64,000 nucleotides of DNA from Shinisaurus crocodilurus (GCA_021292165.1 CM037879.1:264623921-264687920); one strand, 5' to 3'. Shown: positions 46,065 through 56,739, counted from the first letter of the stretch. Notes: a model not told the origin generated them from the sequence alone. Numbers and translations are program-made.

Positions 46065-46192
46065 GAAAGGGTGGGCAACCTGTGGCCATCCAGATGTTTT
46101 GGTCTATAATTCCCATCATCCCTCACCACTGGCTATGCTGGCTAGGGCTTATGGGAGTTGTAGTTGAAAATGTCTGGAGGGTACCCTGGTTT
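46065..46192. mobile_element. Palindromic hAT MITE
   Basis: AGGGTGGGCAACCTGTGGCC, TCCCATCATCCCTCACCACT and TTATGGGAGTTGTAGTTG with GTCTGGAGGGTACCCTGG. Confidence 0.75.
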
Positions 46193-46362
46193 AAAGGGGG
46201 GCGGGGGACTGGAAAAGGAAAACAGAAAAATCCTTCCCATTTGCCCTGCTGGCTCCAGCTTGACAGGACTTGGATAAGACGGGTGTCTCTGCCTCTGATC
46301 TCTCCACCCCACCAACAGGATTGCTCTGCCTATGGTGTTTTTTGTTTGTTACTCTCTAGGGC

Positions 46363-46460
46363 TACCTTCCCCAACCTGGTGCCCTCCAGATGTTCTGGAC
46401 TTCAACTCCTATTAGCCCCAGCCAGCATGGCCAATGGTCCAGAATGCTGGGGTTGCAGCC
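46363..46460. mobile_element. hAT MITE, 3'-truncated
   Basis: ACCTTCCCCAACCTGGTGCC, CCAGATGTTCTGGACTTCAA and CCCAGCCAGCATGGCCAATGG; the second arm is missing. Confidence 0.65.
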
Positions 46461-46669
46461 TCTGCCTGTGGCGTACGAAAGACCAATTCTGATGCTGGTG
46501 GCCTCAATATGGCTTTCAAGGCAGAATTTTCCTGGTCACTGTGCTGTGTTGCATCTTTTAGATAATATATTTTGCATAGACAACTCTATGGTTTTGTTTT
46601 GATTGTAATGTCGGCGGTTTTATTATCCATTTGTTATTTATTACCATTATCCATTTTTTATTTATTCCC

Positions 46670-46865
46670 CTTCCTCCAAGGGGCTCAGAGTGATATACAT
46701 GCCCCTCCTGCCTTGAAGCTCACAACAATCCTGTGAGGTAGGTCAGACAGATGTAGTGACAGGCCAATGGTTACCCAGTGAGCTTCATGGCTGAGGGAGG
46801 ACTGAACCTCAGCCTCCCCAGTCTAAATCCAACATCCTGCCCACCCTACTACAATGGTTCTATGA
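46670..46865 (-). mobile_element. Diverged MIR/CORE-like SINE
   Basis: TTCCTCCAAGGGGCTCAG, CTCACAACAATCCTGTGAGG and TTACCCAGTGAGCTTCATGG are the complement of the family's 3' half. Confidence 0.65.
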
Positions 46866-46984
46866 TACAAATAAGCCAATATTTTCAGAATTAGTTGATT
46901 CAAAGTGGGAAGGGTAGAAAGGTGATTTGTATCAATCTTTTCATACCTCCAGCAAATTAATGACACAGTCTGCATCTTCTTCTG

Positions 46985-47060
46985 GAGAGCCAGTGTGGCG
47001 TAGTGGTGAGAGTGTTCGACTGGGACTCGGGAGATCCGGGTTCTAGAAGCTCACTGGGTG
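46985..47060 (+). mobile_element. tRNA-SINE head, 3'-truncated
   Basis: GAGAGCCAGTGTGGCGTAGTGG through GGGTTCTAG, then a jump to AGCTCACTGGGTGAA, followed by a (TG)n tract. Confidence 0.8.
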
Positions 47061-47068
47061 AATTGTAT

Positions 47069-47069
<1 letters not shown>

Positions 47070-47117
<48 letters not shown>

Positions 47118-47118
47118 T
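47070..47118. repeat. (TG)n(TA)n microsatellite
   Basis: Runs of TG then TA dinucleotides directly after the truncated SINE. Confidence 0.95.
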
Positions 47119-47424
47119 GATGTGGTCGGTAGACCATAAATAAATATTATTATTATTACTAAAATAGTTTGGGAATTAAAAGAAAGTAAAGTACTTTGTA
47201 CCCCCATAGAAATGAAATCAGAATTCTAGGTTTTAAGTTGAAGCCCAAGAGCTTAACCACCCCCACCCTTATGAAATCGAAGTCTTGCCATCAAAATAAA
47301 TGTTGCAAATTAGACCAATGAGCCTTAATAGTATACTTTTTTTAAAAAAAAAAGATGGGACACGGACCAATAGGGCAGGAATAATAATAAAAAAAATAGA
47401 AATAAAGCCCAACTGGCATGTTAG

Positions 47425-47570
47425 CAGTGGAGGCTGGTGGCTCCAATGTCAGTGGGGGCAGCGTACCCCCCAAAATAGGTTCAGCACCATGGACAGCTCC
47501 TTGACGGTTCAGCCTACAGCCCCGAGTAGATACACTGCCCCACTGACATCGCGGCCACCAGCCTCCACCG
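47425..47570. mobile_element. hAT-type foldback MITE
   Basis: CAGTGGAGGCTGGTGG and CCACCAGCCTCCACCG are inverted ends. Flanks CATGTTAG and CATGGTAG match at 7 of 8. Its right end is about 430 bp from the 94-nt TBXAS1 exon on the donor side. Confidence 0.82.
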
Positions 47571-47997
47571 CATGGTAGTGCAGGAGCACTGAGGTTGTGG
47601 GAACCACAAGGAATGACAGGGAAGTGTGTGGCTCGTAGTAATCTGGCTTCTAACCATCGTAAGCCCCATCCCAGGTCTCGTCGGTTCCTTCTGAGCATTG
47701 GGAACACACAGCTTGCAAACTTCCTCTCTGTACAGTGTCTCTGTACAACTGCAGCTGTTAGAATCCTCAATGAAAGCTGATTTCTAGGATTCTGATAGTA
47801 GTTATATAAAAACCAGATTTGGAGAAGAAGGGGGGAAAAAGATCACTGTGAACTTGAGAATTCTCAATGCCTACCTCATGGACTCATGTTACTTTTACCT
47901 GCAACTCACTCAAAGGGAGGAAGTCGATAAGAGATATACATCCATTTTCTTTAAATCATACTTACCGTAAACAGATCCCATCCAAATAACATCTTAC

Positions 47998-48091
47998 CTT
48001 GCGAAAGTATAGCAGGTTCCCAATGAAAGGCAAAGGTGGAGGATGCCGGATGCCCACCTTCTCCAGCCTGGAGAACGCAGAGGTGGAGTAC
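47998..48091 (-). CDS. TBXAS1: TBXAS1 internal coding exon (94 nt), N-terminal region
   Basis: This exon encodes part of thromboxane-A synthase, the ER-bound P450 (CYP5A1) that isomerises prostaglandin H2 to thromboxane A2. Read on the minus strand it gives one base finishing a split Trp codon, then 31 codons that include [11 protein letters not shown] and [12 protein letters not shown] and end in YFRK. From memory of human TBXAS1, about 24 of the 31 residues agree, in the segment just after the membrane anchor. This is the Pro-rich hinge ([11 protein letters not shown]) that orients microsomal P450s on the membrane. A pyrimidine-rich tract and CAG precede the exon at 48092-48094, and GTAAGAT follows from 47997. 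It starts at phase 2 and ends between codons. The 94-nt length equals my recollection of CYP3A exon 2. Long frames overlapping it (for example 47951-48352) are in other frames. Because CYP3A has a similar fold but a different sequence here, TBXAS1 is the clear best call. Confidence 0.93.
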
Positions 48092-48099
48092 CTGCACAA

Positions 48100-49335
48100 T
48101 AACAAAGAAAATTAGGTTAGCAGCAAGCCATGCTTTTAGAGTTAAATGGGGTGGGGAGAACCCCAGGACTAAGAGAGGGAGGGCTCTGGAATGCAAGAGG
48201 TACAGCGACAGTGTGAAATGCCGTCCCTTGGGATGTTTACAGTATGAGACTGGGCAGGCATGGGTCAGAAATCTTACATTGGATGTCGATTCCCAGGCTT
48301 GGTATCGCCTTATCTCAAAATAGAAGTCTGGGGACCAAGTGCCAGCACTCAAGTTCCAAATACAGCTGGATAAAATCAGATTCTTAGACCTCTAGACGTC
48401 GTAGATCACTTAAGGCCAGTGATCTTCGCTATTTTTCAAGCAGGAGCCCCTTTGTCTCCAGGCACCACCACCGAGGGCCACTTAGCAGCCCCACCTCCCC
48501 TCCCCCTCCGCATCATTCAAGCCAGACCTCACTGGTCAGTCACCAGGCAGGCAAATTCTAACAGGCCCACTTGGTCCTTGGATTGGCCTAGATCTTTTCC
48601 TTGTCACTGAAAGAGAACTCTGCTCTACTCAGTGCTGCAAAATCTCTCCGCGCAGGGCCACGCACGTTGCTCTTTCCCTCTCTCTCCGCGCATTCAGTTT
48701 CCCCTCCACATTCAGCACCTGTGCAGTGTGCCGCACTGCAGTTAGCCTGTCACATTGCTCTTTGTCTCCTGGGCTCCTCTCCTACTACAGCTAATTGGCT
48801 GATTGCTCTTGCATTCTCCTCTTCCCCCCCCAAGACCCACTGCCTTACCGCTGATGGGTGGCAGGCCTCCTGACTCCCCACCCCTGAAGCCTCCTCTGGT
48901 AGCCCAGATCACAACAGCCGGCCCACTGCAAACAAGGCAAAGCTAGAGAGCCCCTGCTGAGAGAGAACAGCTACTGCAAAAAGAAAGAGTGAACGAATGA
49001 CTTGAGTTCAGATGACACGATAACCCACATTCAAGGGTTGAGTAAATTGCCACACATGATACTACTAAATAAGATTAGAGGAGACACAGAATCCAGTACT
49101 ATCATTTCATTGATGATACTCAGTCCCATCATATCTTGTCTTTTGGCCTTGGTCCTATGATGTCAGTGTTATCTTGGCATTTGGCTATGCGTGATTATTA
49201 GCTGCAGGAAAACTGAAAATTAAACTCAGGTGAGACTGAAATTGATAGTACTTGTAAATGGGGGGGCATATGTTTGGGAATCCCACCACTGGTATGTTTC
49301 AGCTTCCTCTGGTCCCTTAGGCTCACTGCTTTGGG
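48100..49335. other. Unassigned intronic DNA
   Basis: 48420-48960 is CCTCCCC-rich and may be a decayed hAT element (AGTGATCTTCGCTATTTTTC start). No splice-bounded exon seen. Confidence 0.3.
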
Positions 49336-49830
49336 TTGCTCCAGCATTCTAGTTCTGGGCTAAATTTAAAATGTTGGTTTTTAACTTATAAAGCCCTTAA
49401 AAGCTTGGGACCTGAAAGATTGCCTTCTCCCATACATACTTACCCATACCTTAATTTACTTTTTGGAGGCCCTGTTCCATGTGATGCTACTAAGGAGAAG
49501 GCCTTCTTGGTGGTGGCACTGCAGTTATAGTCTTTGGTGTAAGATAGTAAAGTCCTTTTTATTCACTCAGACCTTTTTTATATATAACCCCCACCCCACC
49601 CCAACCTTCTGTTTTAAATAAACCTTGGGCTCTCACCATTTTAGTCTGGTTTTTTTAAATCTGAACTGCTAATTATTCTGTCTCCAACTAGAAGGGAAGC
49701 ATTACATGGAATAGTTATTTTCTTTTTTTAATTATTGTATTTTTAATACTTTATCTGTTTTGTTTTTGCTCTGTAAGATGCCCAAAATGTGTCCGTTGAT
49801 GGGCAGGCATATAAATTTAATAAATCATTG
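49336..49830 (+). mobile_element. L2-group LINE 3' fragment
   Basis: Translation LNLKCWFLTYKALKSLGPE and ATKEKAFLVVALQL match the FKVLVLTFKALNGLGP and RRRAFSVVA blocks. AT-rich 3' UTR ends at GGCATATAAATTTAATAAATC. Confidence 0.75.
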
Positions 49831-50334
49831 CTCTACGTACATGTGAATAATTTTGTATTTTACAGCTTTTCTTCAGAACCATAAGGACTAGAAACTTCAG
49901 CCTAACTCTACATCAGTATAAATCAGGCAGAACGGAAGGTTGAACTGATGCGAAAGGTGCACATTTAAATGATAATTTAGCTTTTGAAAAGAAAGCAGTA
50001 CAAAAGTACATCATTTATAATTATCATCATTATGTTGTCCTTCAAGCAGCTATGGTACAAACTCTCAAGTTTTTGCAGTGGAAGTGACAAAATACTGTCA
50101 CCGCACATTGCAGCTATGCCAGATATGCTGACTAAATGATTGCTTGGGTACTAATCAGCAAATTAAAACAAGACACAACATGAAGAATTGAAAAGTGAAA
50201 TCTTGAGCTTACATCCAATAAGGCAGGATGTAACTTCTGTAACATCTCCTTTGGAATCTTTTTCATATGATGCTTTTACTTAGTGGAATTGCAAGGGAGT
50301 GTGTGTAACCAGCCATTCCTCCAATCCACTAGAA
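49831..50334. other. Unassigned intronic DNA
   Basis: AT-rich, nothing recognised. Confidence 0.3.
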
Positions 50335-51297
50335 GAGCCTTCGCCGACCTGGTGCCCTCCTGGTGTTTTGGACAACAACTCCCAGCATTCCTGACCATTG
50401 GCCATGCTGGCTGGGGCTGGTGGGAGAAGAAGTCTTATTTATTTATTTATCTATCTATCTATTATCTATCTATTTATTTATTTATTATTTAATACATTTT
50501 TATACCGCCCAATAGCCGAAGCTCTCTGGGCAGTTTACAACAGTTAAAATAATAAAATACAATATAAAATATAAAACCACAGATTAAAAACAAACAGCAG
50601 AGCTAGCATCAGCAGTTACAATAACGGAATTAAAAACAATTACAAGATTAAAATGATTAAGGTGATTAAAGTGATTAAAATGCCTGGGAGAACAGAAAGG
50701 TCCACCTGGCGCTGGAAAGAATACAAAGTAGGCGCCAGGCAAACCACTTTGGGGAGCTTATTCCATAACCTGGGGTGCCACTAGCTGAAAAGGCCCTCCT
50801 CCTGGTAGCCACCTGCCTCACTTCCTTTGGCAGGGGCTCTCGGAAAAGGATCGCTGATGCAGATCTTAGTGTCCGGGCAGGTACATATGGGAGGAGACGA
50901 TCCTTCAGATACCCTGGCCCCAAGCCATTTAGGGCTTTAAATGTTAGCACAAGCACTTTGAATCGGGCCCGGAAACAGACTGGCAGCCAGTGCAGATGAG
51001 AAAGCACTGGCATAATATGTTCTCATTGGCCAGTCCCCGTTAACAATCTCGCTGCCCTATTTTGGACCAGCTGAAGTTTCCGGACCGTTTTCAAAGGCAG
51101 CCCCACGTATAACGCATTGCAGTAATCCAAACGAGAGGTTACCAGAGCATGGATAACTGTAGCTAGGCTATCTCTGTCCAGATAAGGACGTAGTTGGTAT
51201 ATCAGCCTAAGCTGATAAAAGGTGCTCTGTGCCACCGAGTTCACCTGTGCATCGAGTGTCTTAAACATCTGGAGGGCACCACATGTGGGGAAGGCTG
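50335..51297. mobile_element. Palindromic hAT MITE split by a LINE insertion
   Basis: Left half GAGCCTTCGCCGACCTGGTG to GGTGGGAGAAGAAGTC and right half AAACATCTGGAGGGCACC to GGGGAAGGCTG. Identical 8-bp flanks CACTAGAA at 50327-50334 and 51298-51305 prove the two halves are one element. Confidence 0.9.
50437..51262 (-). mobile_element. L2-group LINE, 5'-truncated insertion inside a MITE
   Basis: Minus-strand translation includes VNSVAQSTFYQLRLIYQL, SRLDYCNALYVGLPLKTV, RKLQLVQNRAARLLTGTG, HWLPVCFRARFKVLVLTFKA and ALNGLGPGYLKDRL, with a frame change near 51015. The 3' tail appears on the plus strand as TTATTTATTTATCTATC. A short GTCTT repeat (50432-50436, 51258-51262) may be the target duplication. 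Confidence 0.9.
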
Positions 51298-51299
51298 CA

Positions 51300-51715
51300 C
51301 TAGAAACACCAAAGTAAGACCTAGCTGAGTAGGTATCCTAGTGGCAGGAGATCTGTTATCATGTGTCATCAAAAGCAAACGTATAGACAAAAAACCCTTC
51401 ATATTTTACAATATGCACAGACCTTTCCTTCCTCTTGGTTGCCAGATGGTAAGTATAGCCAGAAATTGCACCTTTACATGAGCCATGACTATAATAGATT
51501 ATAAGCCTACTAAACACATCAACTGGGACCACCAATTTTGTCTCAAGACTACCATTACCCACCAGACAGCAATGATATCTGGTGGTTTCTAGGCTAGATC
51601 TCATGTCAAAGCCTTAGGAAATAAGGATAGGTAGCACATACAAACTACAGAGATAACAATTTCGTTTTCGATCAAGAGGATAGAAGTATATTACCGTAAT
51701 TGGTCCCTTGGAGGG
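51300..51715. other. Unassigned intronic DNA
   Basis: Nothing recognised; an 81-codon minus frame (51359-51604) lacks any motif. Confidence 0.3.
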
Positions 51716-52345
51716 TGGGGGGGAGCACTTTATGATTTATTGTATGTTGATTATGTTATATTTGTGTGATAATTTTGTATTTTGTTAAATACTATCTACA
51801 CGAAGGGGCAGGCATAAGCCCCCACCTGACCTAGGGGGCGGGGGGAGAGCGGGGAATCCGGGGTAGAAAACCCCTCTCCCGTCCCGGTTCGGGTTGTTGG
51901 GAACCACGGGGCCAGATCCTCCTAAGCAACAGCCGCCCAGGCACTCCGTTCTCCGCTAGGAAGCGCCGATCGGGAGCTGGGCTGAAACTGACTAGAGTAT
52001 TGTCTTTGATGTAAGTAGAGTGACCTGAATGTAACCTGCTAGCCACGGAGCCCGCTCATTGGGTAAGACGCGAGTCAACTAAGGTTATGTTGACTATAAA
52101 CGCATTCTTAGAAGACTGCTAGTTCCGATTTGATTGCTGTATAAACAAATAAAAGCCTTATTTGGGCATACAAAGGGTTGTGGTAATTCCTATTGTACTG
52201 AGAGCCGATACGAGCGGTATTGCTCTGCCGGTTAACCCTAGAGTTGCCGAACTCACGCAAAGGATCCGGTTGCTGATCCTTCACAGTTAAATATATTTTT
52301 TTTGTTATAATTTGTTTTGAAAAAAATAAATAAAATATTTTTTAA
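51716..52345 (+). mobile_element. L1 LINE 3' UTR fragment, split by a probable LTR
   Basis: GCACTTTATGATTTATTGTATG and TTGTTATAATTTGTTTTGAAAA, then AAATAAATAAAATATTTTTTAAAA, look like an L1 3' end with A-rich tail. The two parts join across the insertion at the repeated GTTAAATA. Confidence 0.5.
51792..52285 (+). mobile_element. Probable solo LTR (GC-rich, 494 bp)
   Basis: The insert is flanked by GTTAAATA on both sides (51784-51791, 52286-52293) and ends CTTCACA. It has a TATA-like GACTATAAACGC (about 52093) followed by ACAAATAAAAGCC (about 52146), then a U5-like GC-rich stretch with many CpGs. The 5' terminus is not a clear TG. If the duplication is GTTAAA, the start would be TACTATC, which could be a decayed TGCTATC. 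No internal retroviral genes are present. Confidence 0.5.
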
Positions 52346-53185
52346 AAAAACAATTTCGTTTAAGGGGGTCAGAGACAATGGGGTCAACTTTTGCTAAGCT
52401 TTCCTTGTTCCATTTAGTATGTGTTTTAATGAATGTGTTCTCAACCATGAGAGCCTTTGGGACTGGGAATGTCAAAACATTTATTTATATTGTGCCAGAA
52501 ATGTACTAGGTGCTAAATAATATCAAATCCAAAAATAGATTTTGACACATTCTACAATCTTTGACAGAGGAAAACAGATACACTTGCGCTTGCTGTAGGT
52601 TAAGTGAAACAACAGTATAGCAGTATGGTAGTGAGCAAACCAAAACAAGCTAACCATTATTGTGAGGTCTGGCAACAAATCCTAAAGAATTTGTGACCTA
52701 TTAATACCCAACTATGTCTTATCTATACAATGAAGAAATCACATTTGAGTTTGGACTTCAGAGTCCATCTGCATATTTTCACTGAAAAATATCTCATTCT
52801 CTAAATATTAGAGTAACTTCAAGAATGTTAAACTGTTGTATGCACTAGCAAAGATGGGAGTCTTCAGCTATCAAAAATGATACAGCATTATGTGCCAGCC
52901 AAATAACCATAATTTACAGAGGACATCTCCTCTATTAGGAGCATACTCAAATTAGGAATCTGCGGCAGAACTAGTCATGTAACCTGGACCTCCCAGAATC
53001 CCAGTCCAATACCTAAAACATAAAAATAATCTTCCCATCCTTCTTCCAGAAGTGATCACCTAGTATGATTTCTCCCTGGTTAATTTTTGACTACGTTATT
53101 ACTTTTGCCATGCAGGCCTTCGCTTTAGTAATGAAAAAATGAAATGTATTATGTATTGAAAGGTGGTATCTTGTTTTGGGCCTTT
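52346..53185. other. Unassigned intronic DNA
   Basis: AT-rich, no recognised repeat or exon. Confidence 0.3.
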
Positions 53186-53380
53186 TTTAAGTTTAAAATG
53201 CAATTTCACTAAGCAGTATAAAATTTCATAACATTTTTTCATCATGTAATTACATGCCTTAATTATGTAATTCGACATCTTAATTGCATAATTAAAAGGA
53301 CATGATGTTTCAGCTTAATTAGACACCCTAATTATTATGCATGTTCATACGCTAGCATTGCGATCCCCCTTTGCAAATGT
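53186..53380. promoter_or_regulatory. Candidate conserved non-coding element
   Basis: Very dense homeodomain-like sites: CATGTAATTACATGCCTTAA, TTATGTAATTCGAC, CTTAATTGCATAATTAAAAG, AGCTTAATTAGACACCC and CTAATTATTATGCATG. Repeat-free, with POU/homeobox-type words; the strongest of the candidates by motif density. Confidence 0.38.
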
Positions 53381-53819
53381 AGAAGTGCTCCTAGATATAT
53401 CTTCAGCCATTTCTACATGTCAATAGGATGAATGCATTCCAATCTGAATACATAAAGACACACATATAAACAGAAGGAAGCACCTGCCCCTGTAGTATGA
53501 CTGAATATAATATTCTTTGCATTACAATGAGTACAGTGGGGCTGTACTTTTCCATTCCTTAGAAACAGCAGCGGTATCACAGGTGGCAGAGGTGTCCCTC
53601 TTTAACACATGGATAGGGAATTGGTTATGGCCTCAATGAAGGTCCAACTGCAAATATTAAACTGCGCAGGGAGCCATAAAAAGATTATACTTGTACATTC
53701 TCTCTCATGCACTCAAATGTTCAAGCAGTTGATCGTTCATATGCCTACTATCTCACACATTTACAAGTTGGTGTGCATATATGCACACCTCTGCTTTTAT
53801 ATACATGAATATCCTAACA

Positions 53820-54110
53820 TTTATTATTTATTAATAACATTCATTAGTAGCCTTTCTGCACTCAAGGTGGCTTACAATAATGAATTAAAAATAGAGCAAG
53901 ACAAAGTCAACAATCAGTGAAAAGACAGAACAACAACATAAGCCAATGGCGAAGTGGAAAAGATGCATTTTGTGCAGTGCGCATCCACACCCTTATAGGA
54001 AGGCCTATAGGAGGAGGAAATGCATATTTCAGGGAGGAGGAGGTCGTTCCACAGCCTCAGGGCAATGAATGCAAAGGCTCTGCATCTAGCCATGACCATA
54101 CCCAATTCAC
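53820..54110 (-). mobile_element. L2-group LINE 3' fragment
   Basis: CACTCAAGGTGGCTTACAATAA, GAGGTCGTTCCACAGCCTCAG and GGCTCTGCATCTAGCC are the complement of the 3' coding end and tail. Confidence 0.65.
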
Positions 54111-54139
54111 ACGGGGCTGGTTCAGATGAGGTAGCTGCT

Positions 54140-54240
54140 GTGCTGTGGCTGTTCTCATGCTGTTGGGCTTTGGCTGTCGGGCGGTATATAAATAAAATTA
54201 ATAATAATAACAACAACAGCAGCAGCAGCAGCAACTTTTG
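54140..54240 (+). mobile_element. LINE 3' end plus triplet microsatellite
   Basis: TTTGGCTGTCGGGCGGTATA and AATAAAATTAATAATAATAA are a LINE tail, extended by (CAA)n(CAG)n at 54209-54234. Confidence 0.6.
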
Positions 54241-54245
54241 AAGCA

Positions 54246-55400
54246 AGTGGCTCACATGGCTAGGCTGATGACATGGTTACTTCTCAAGTTGGTGTTGCCC
54301 TGTCCCGAGGGCTAAGGATGCTGTTGTGGGGAGTAACCATGTCACTAACAGAAGCAGCGCAAGCAACTGCCTTCAAATATATTTGGGGGGGTAGGCAGGA
54401 GAGCAGCCACAAAGGAGCAAAGGGGGTGGGGGGGAAACACTAAAAAGTGGAGAGGAGAAACCTTTAATAGACGCCAGGAAACCAGTTCATTATGGCAAGT
54501 CCAATGAGTCTGGGTATTTAACTCTTCCTTTGGGACAACTCTCCTTATACAACCCCCCCACCCCACCCCACCCCACCCCCAAATACCTCCACCCCACCCC
54601 CAAATACACACACAGAAGGAAGCATCTTGTGCCAGCCTGTCAGGAAATTGAACAAGAGGCATCACACTGTTGGGCTTATCACACTCGTTCAGAGTTCCTC
54701 CTCATGCCCACCCATGGAAGGAGTAACATCACTGTTAGTAGCCTATTAATTCAGGTTCTGTATCTTATCCTCTCACTACATGTATTTGTTGCTGTCATGT
54801 TCCAACTTTGTATCGAATACATGCACATTATGTGTCTGTTTCCAAAACTTCTTCATTGGGGATGTCCTGTAGATGCAGAGTGCTCATGACTCTTGCTTAC
54901 CATCCCACTATCAGGAGCAGCCACTAGTTCTGTCTCCCAGTGAAATACTAAGTTCCTCTCCTTGAAACGCCCCTTGAACAAAGCCCTGGCCATGTCCCCT
55001 AAGAACCTCCATCCCCAGTTGAAATGGCCCATGTTTGGGGCCAGACCACACAGGGTGGGACCAAACTAGATGACCGTGTGTGAGTGTGTCAAGGGACTAC
55101 TGATGCAAAGAGAGCCTGATTTGGCCCAAGGGGCACTGAAACAGCCCTTCCAGTAATTGGTGCTCCTAGAAACAGTCATTTAGATACATGCCAATGAGCT
55201 TGTCTGAGCGTGGAAAGCTAAGCAGGGTCGGGCCTGGTTATTACTTGGATGGGAGACCCCTCCTCTAGTTTCCTGCATTGAGCAGAGGGTTGGACTCGAT
55301 GGTCTTGTAGGACCCTTCCAACTCTAGAATCTATGAATCTACATACTGAGGTTAAACCACTGTAAAGGAGAACTTTCACAGGACATGTCAATTTAGGGCT
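54246..55400. other. Unassigned intronic DNA with CR1 and satellite traces
   Basis: A CCCCACCCCAC-rich tract is at 54546-54602. A CR1 3' terminus is at 55255-55335 (GGTTGGACTCGATGGTCTTG). No exon seen; a GTAAGC donor-like site at 54898 was rejected as the missing TBXAS1 exon. Confidence 0.45.
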
Positions 55401-55404
55401 GGAT

Positions 55405-55535
55405 TGGGGAACGTGTAGCCCCCTAGATGTTGCTGGACTGCAACTCCCATCAGCAGCCAGTATAGCCAATGGTGAGGGATAATGGGAGTTACAGTCCAAG
55501 AGCATCTGGAGAGCAACACGTCCCCCAACCCTGAT
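55405..55535. mobile_element. Palindromic hAT MITE
   Basis: TGGGGAACGTGTAGCCCCC, CTGCAACTCCCATCAGCAGC and complement GATAATGGGAGTTACAGTCC with GGAGAGCAACACGTCCCCCA. Confidence 0.7.
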
Positions 55536-55754
55536 ACTGGTTTGCAATGATTATGCAGATAATAGTGCATTTTCCTGTACATGTGGAGGTAGAGGTGACA
55601 ATTTTATCACCATTTTATTTAATCATCTGCTCTGTACCATGTGTGGTTAAAAAATAAATAAATCCCCTGTTCCATTTGGCAGGATGATACAAACAACCAA
55701 GTTCCTCTTGAATGTTTAGTCATCTATATGGGCTCAGACTCTTGAAGTACGATT

Positions 55755-55920
55755 TCCAGAGGGTAGCCGTTTTAGTCTACTGCAGCAAAAATAATAACTA
55801 TTCTTGTGGCACCTCAAAGACTAACAAATTTATTATGGCATAAGCTTTCATTGATGCCTGCCAGTTTATGCCGGAATAAATGTATTAGTCTTTAAGGTGT
55901 CACAGGACTCTCGGTTGTTT
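55755..55920. mobile_element. Interspersed repeat (TTAAAGACTAACAAATTTA family)
   Basis: GAGGGTAGCCGTTTTAGTC, CTCAAAGACTAACAAATTTA and its inverted partner AATGTATTAGTCTTTAAGG; related to 33962. Confidence 0.6.
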
Positions 55921-56157
55921 TTGAAGTAGAATGTGTGGCTAGAGTTGTGTAGCATGGCTAGTTTCTAGGAGGACTCCACTGAACAGAGCAAAGGATCACC
56001 CTGCAGTTCCTAGAATAGGCTTTTAAAAATGTTGGCTATCACTCTAAAGTGACAACATCCTTTGGCTGATTCTCCCTGGGTTATTTCTGTCTTCAGTACA
56101 ATACCAGCATATCTTCCAGCCATTCCTCCCTTGCACAGGACATTTTCTTTTATTATA

Positions 56158-56735
56158 CAGTAATACCTTGGATTGCAAGTAACTTGGTTTGAGAGCGTTT
56201 TGCAAGACAAGCAAATTTTTAAATATTTATTTTATTATTATTGTTGTTGTTGTTGTTATTTATTTATTTTATTTATTTTTATTGAATTAGCAGAGATGGC
56301 GAAATTGACTTGTTTAATTAGAGAAAAAAATTTATCCTAATTCAAGAAGACTGGAAACCTCTGGTGGACTTTTTGGGGAGGAGGGAAGGTGACTTAATAA
56401 TTTTGGGTTTTGATTTTTGAATATTGGTAAAGTGACAGAAATTCTTTCTGTGAAAATAGAAGAAACTTAGATTGGATAAGGATTGGTGATGTTTGTCAGA
56501 CAAGGTGGTGGAAGCCAAATACGATTTGTTTTTGTTTTGGAAAATTCAATAAAAATATTTAATTTTTTTTTACTTGATATACAAGCGACGTCTTGCAATA
56601 CAAGTACTGTAGTACGGCTTAAATTAAAAATCTCTGTACAAATTTTTTTGGGGGGATTTCATTTTGATATAAGAGTGTTTTGGATTACAAGCACGTTTCC
56701 AGAACGAATTATGCTCTCAATCCAAGGCATGACTG
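56158..56735. mobile_element. Tigger/pogo-like MITE split by an L1 fragment
   Basis: Ends CAGTAATACCTTGGATTGCA and CTCAATCCAAGGCATGACTG with TA on both sides (56156-56157, 56736-56737). Aligns with 36883-37133 apart from the inserted 56230-56550. Confidence 0.85.
56230..56550 (+). mobile_element. L1-like LINE 3' end inserted in the Tigger-like MITE
   Basis: GATGGCGAAATTGACTTG through TTTTGGGTTTTGATTTTTGA reads as the last codons of an L1 ORF2 (blocks MAKLTCLIREKN and LIILGFDF with frame breaks). A short 3' UTR ends TTCAATAAAAATATT. AAATATTTA on both sides is a probable duplication. Confidence 0.6.
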
Positions 56736-56739
56736 TACA

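Larger units (their letters stand above)
12807..47997 (-). other. TBXAS1: TBXAS1 intron between the 94-nt and 53-nt exons (35.2 kb)
   Basis: The interval is bounded by a GTAAGAT donor at 47997 and a TGTACAG acceptor at 12807 on the minus strand. The phases at both ends agree. It is filled with interspersed repeats listed separately. I saw no third coding exon with a P450-like peptide inside it. All repeats in it would be transcribed as intronic RNA wherever TBXAS1 is active. Confidence 0.85.

Noticed and set aside
47951..48352. 133-codon minus-strand frame overlapping the 94-nt exon
   Set aside because: It reads the exon in the wrong frame; the true product is defined by splicing at 48091 and 47998.
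54899..55010. Possible TBXAS1 membrane-anchor exon ending GGATG before GTAAGC (minus)
   Set aside because: The frame that would complete Trp has a TAG only eight codons before the splice site, and the ATG frame upstream is not hydrophobic.
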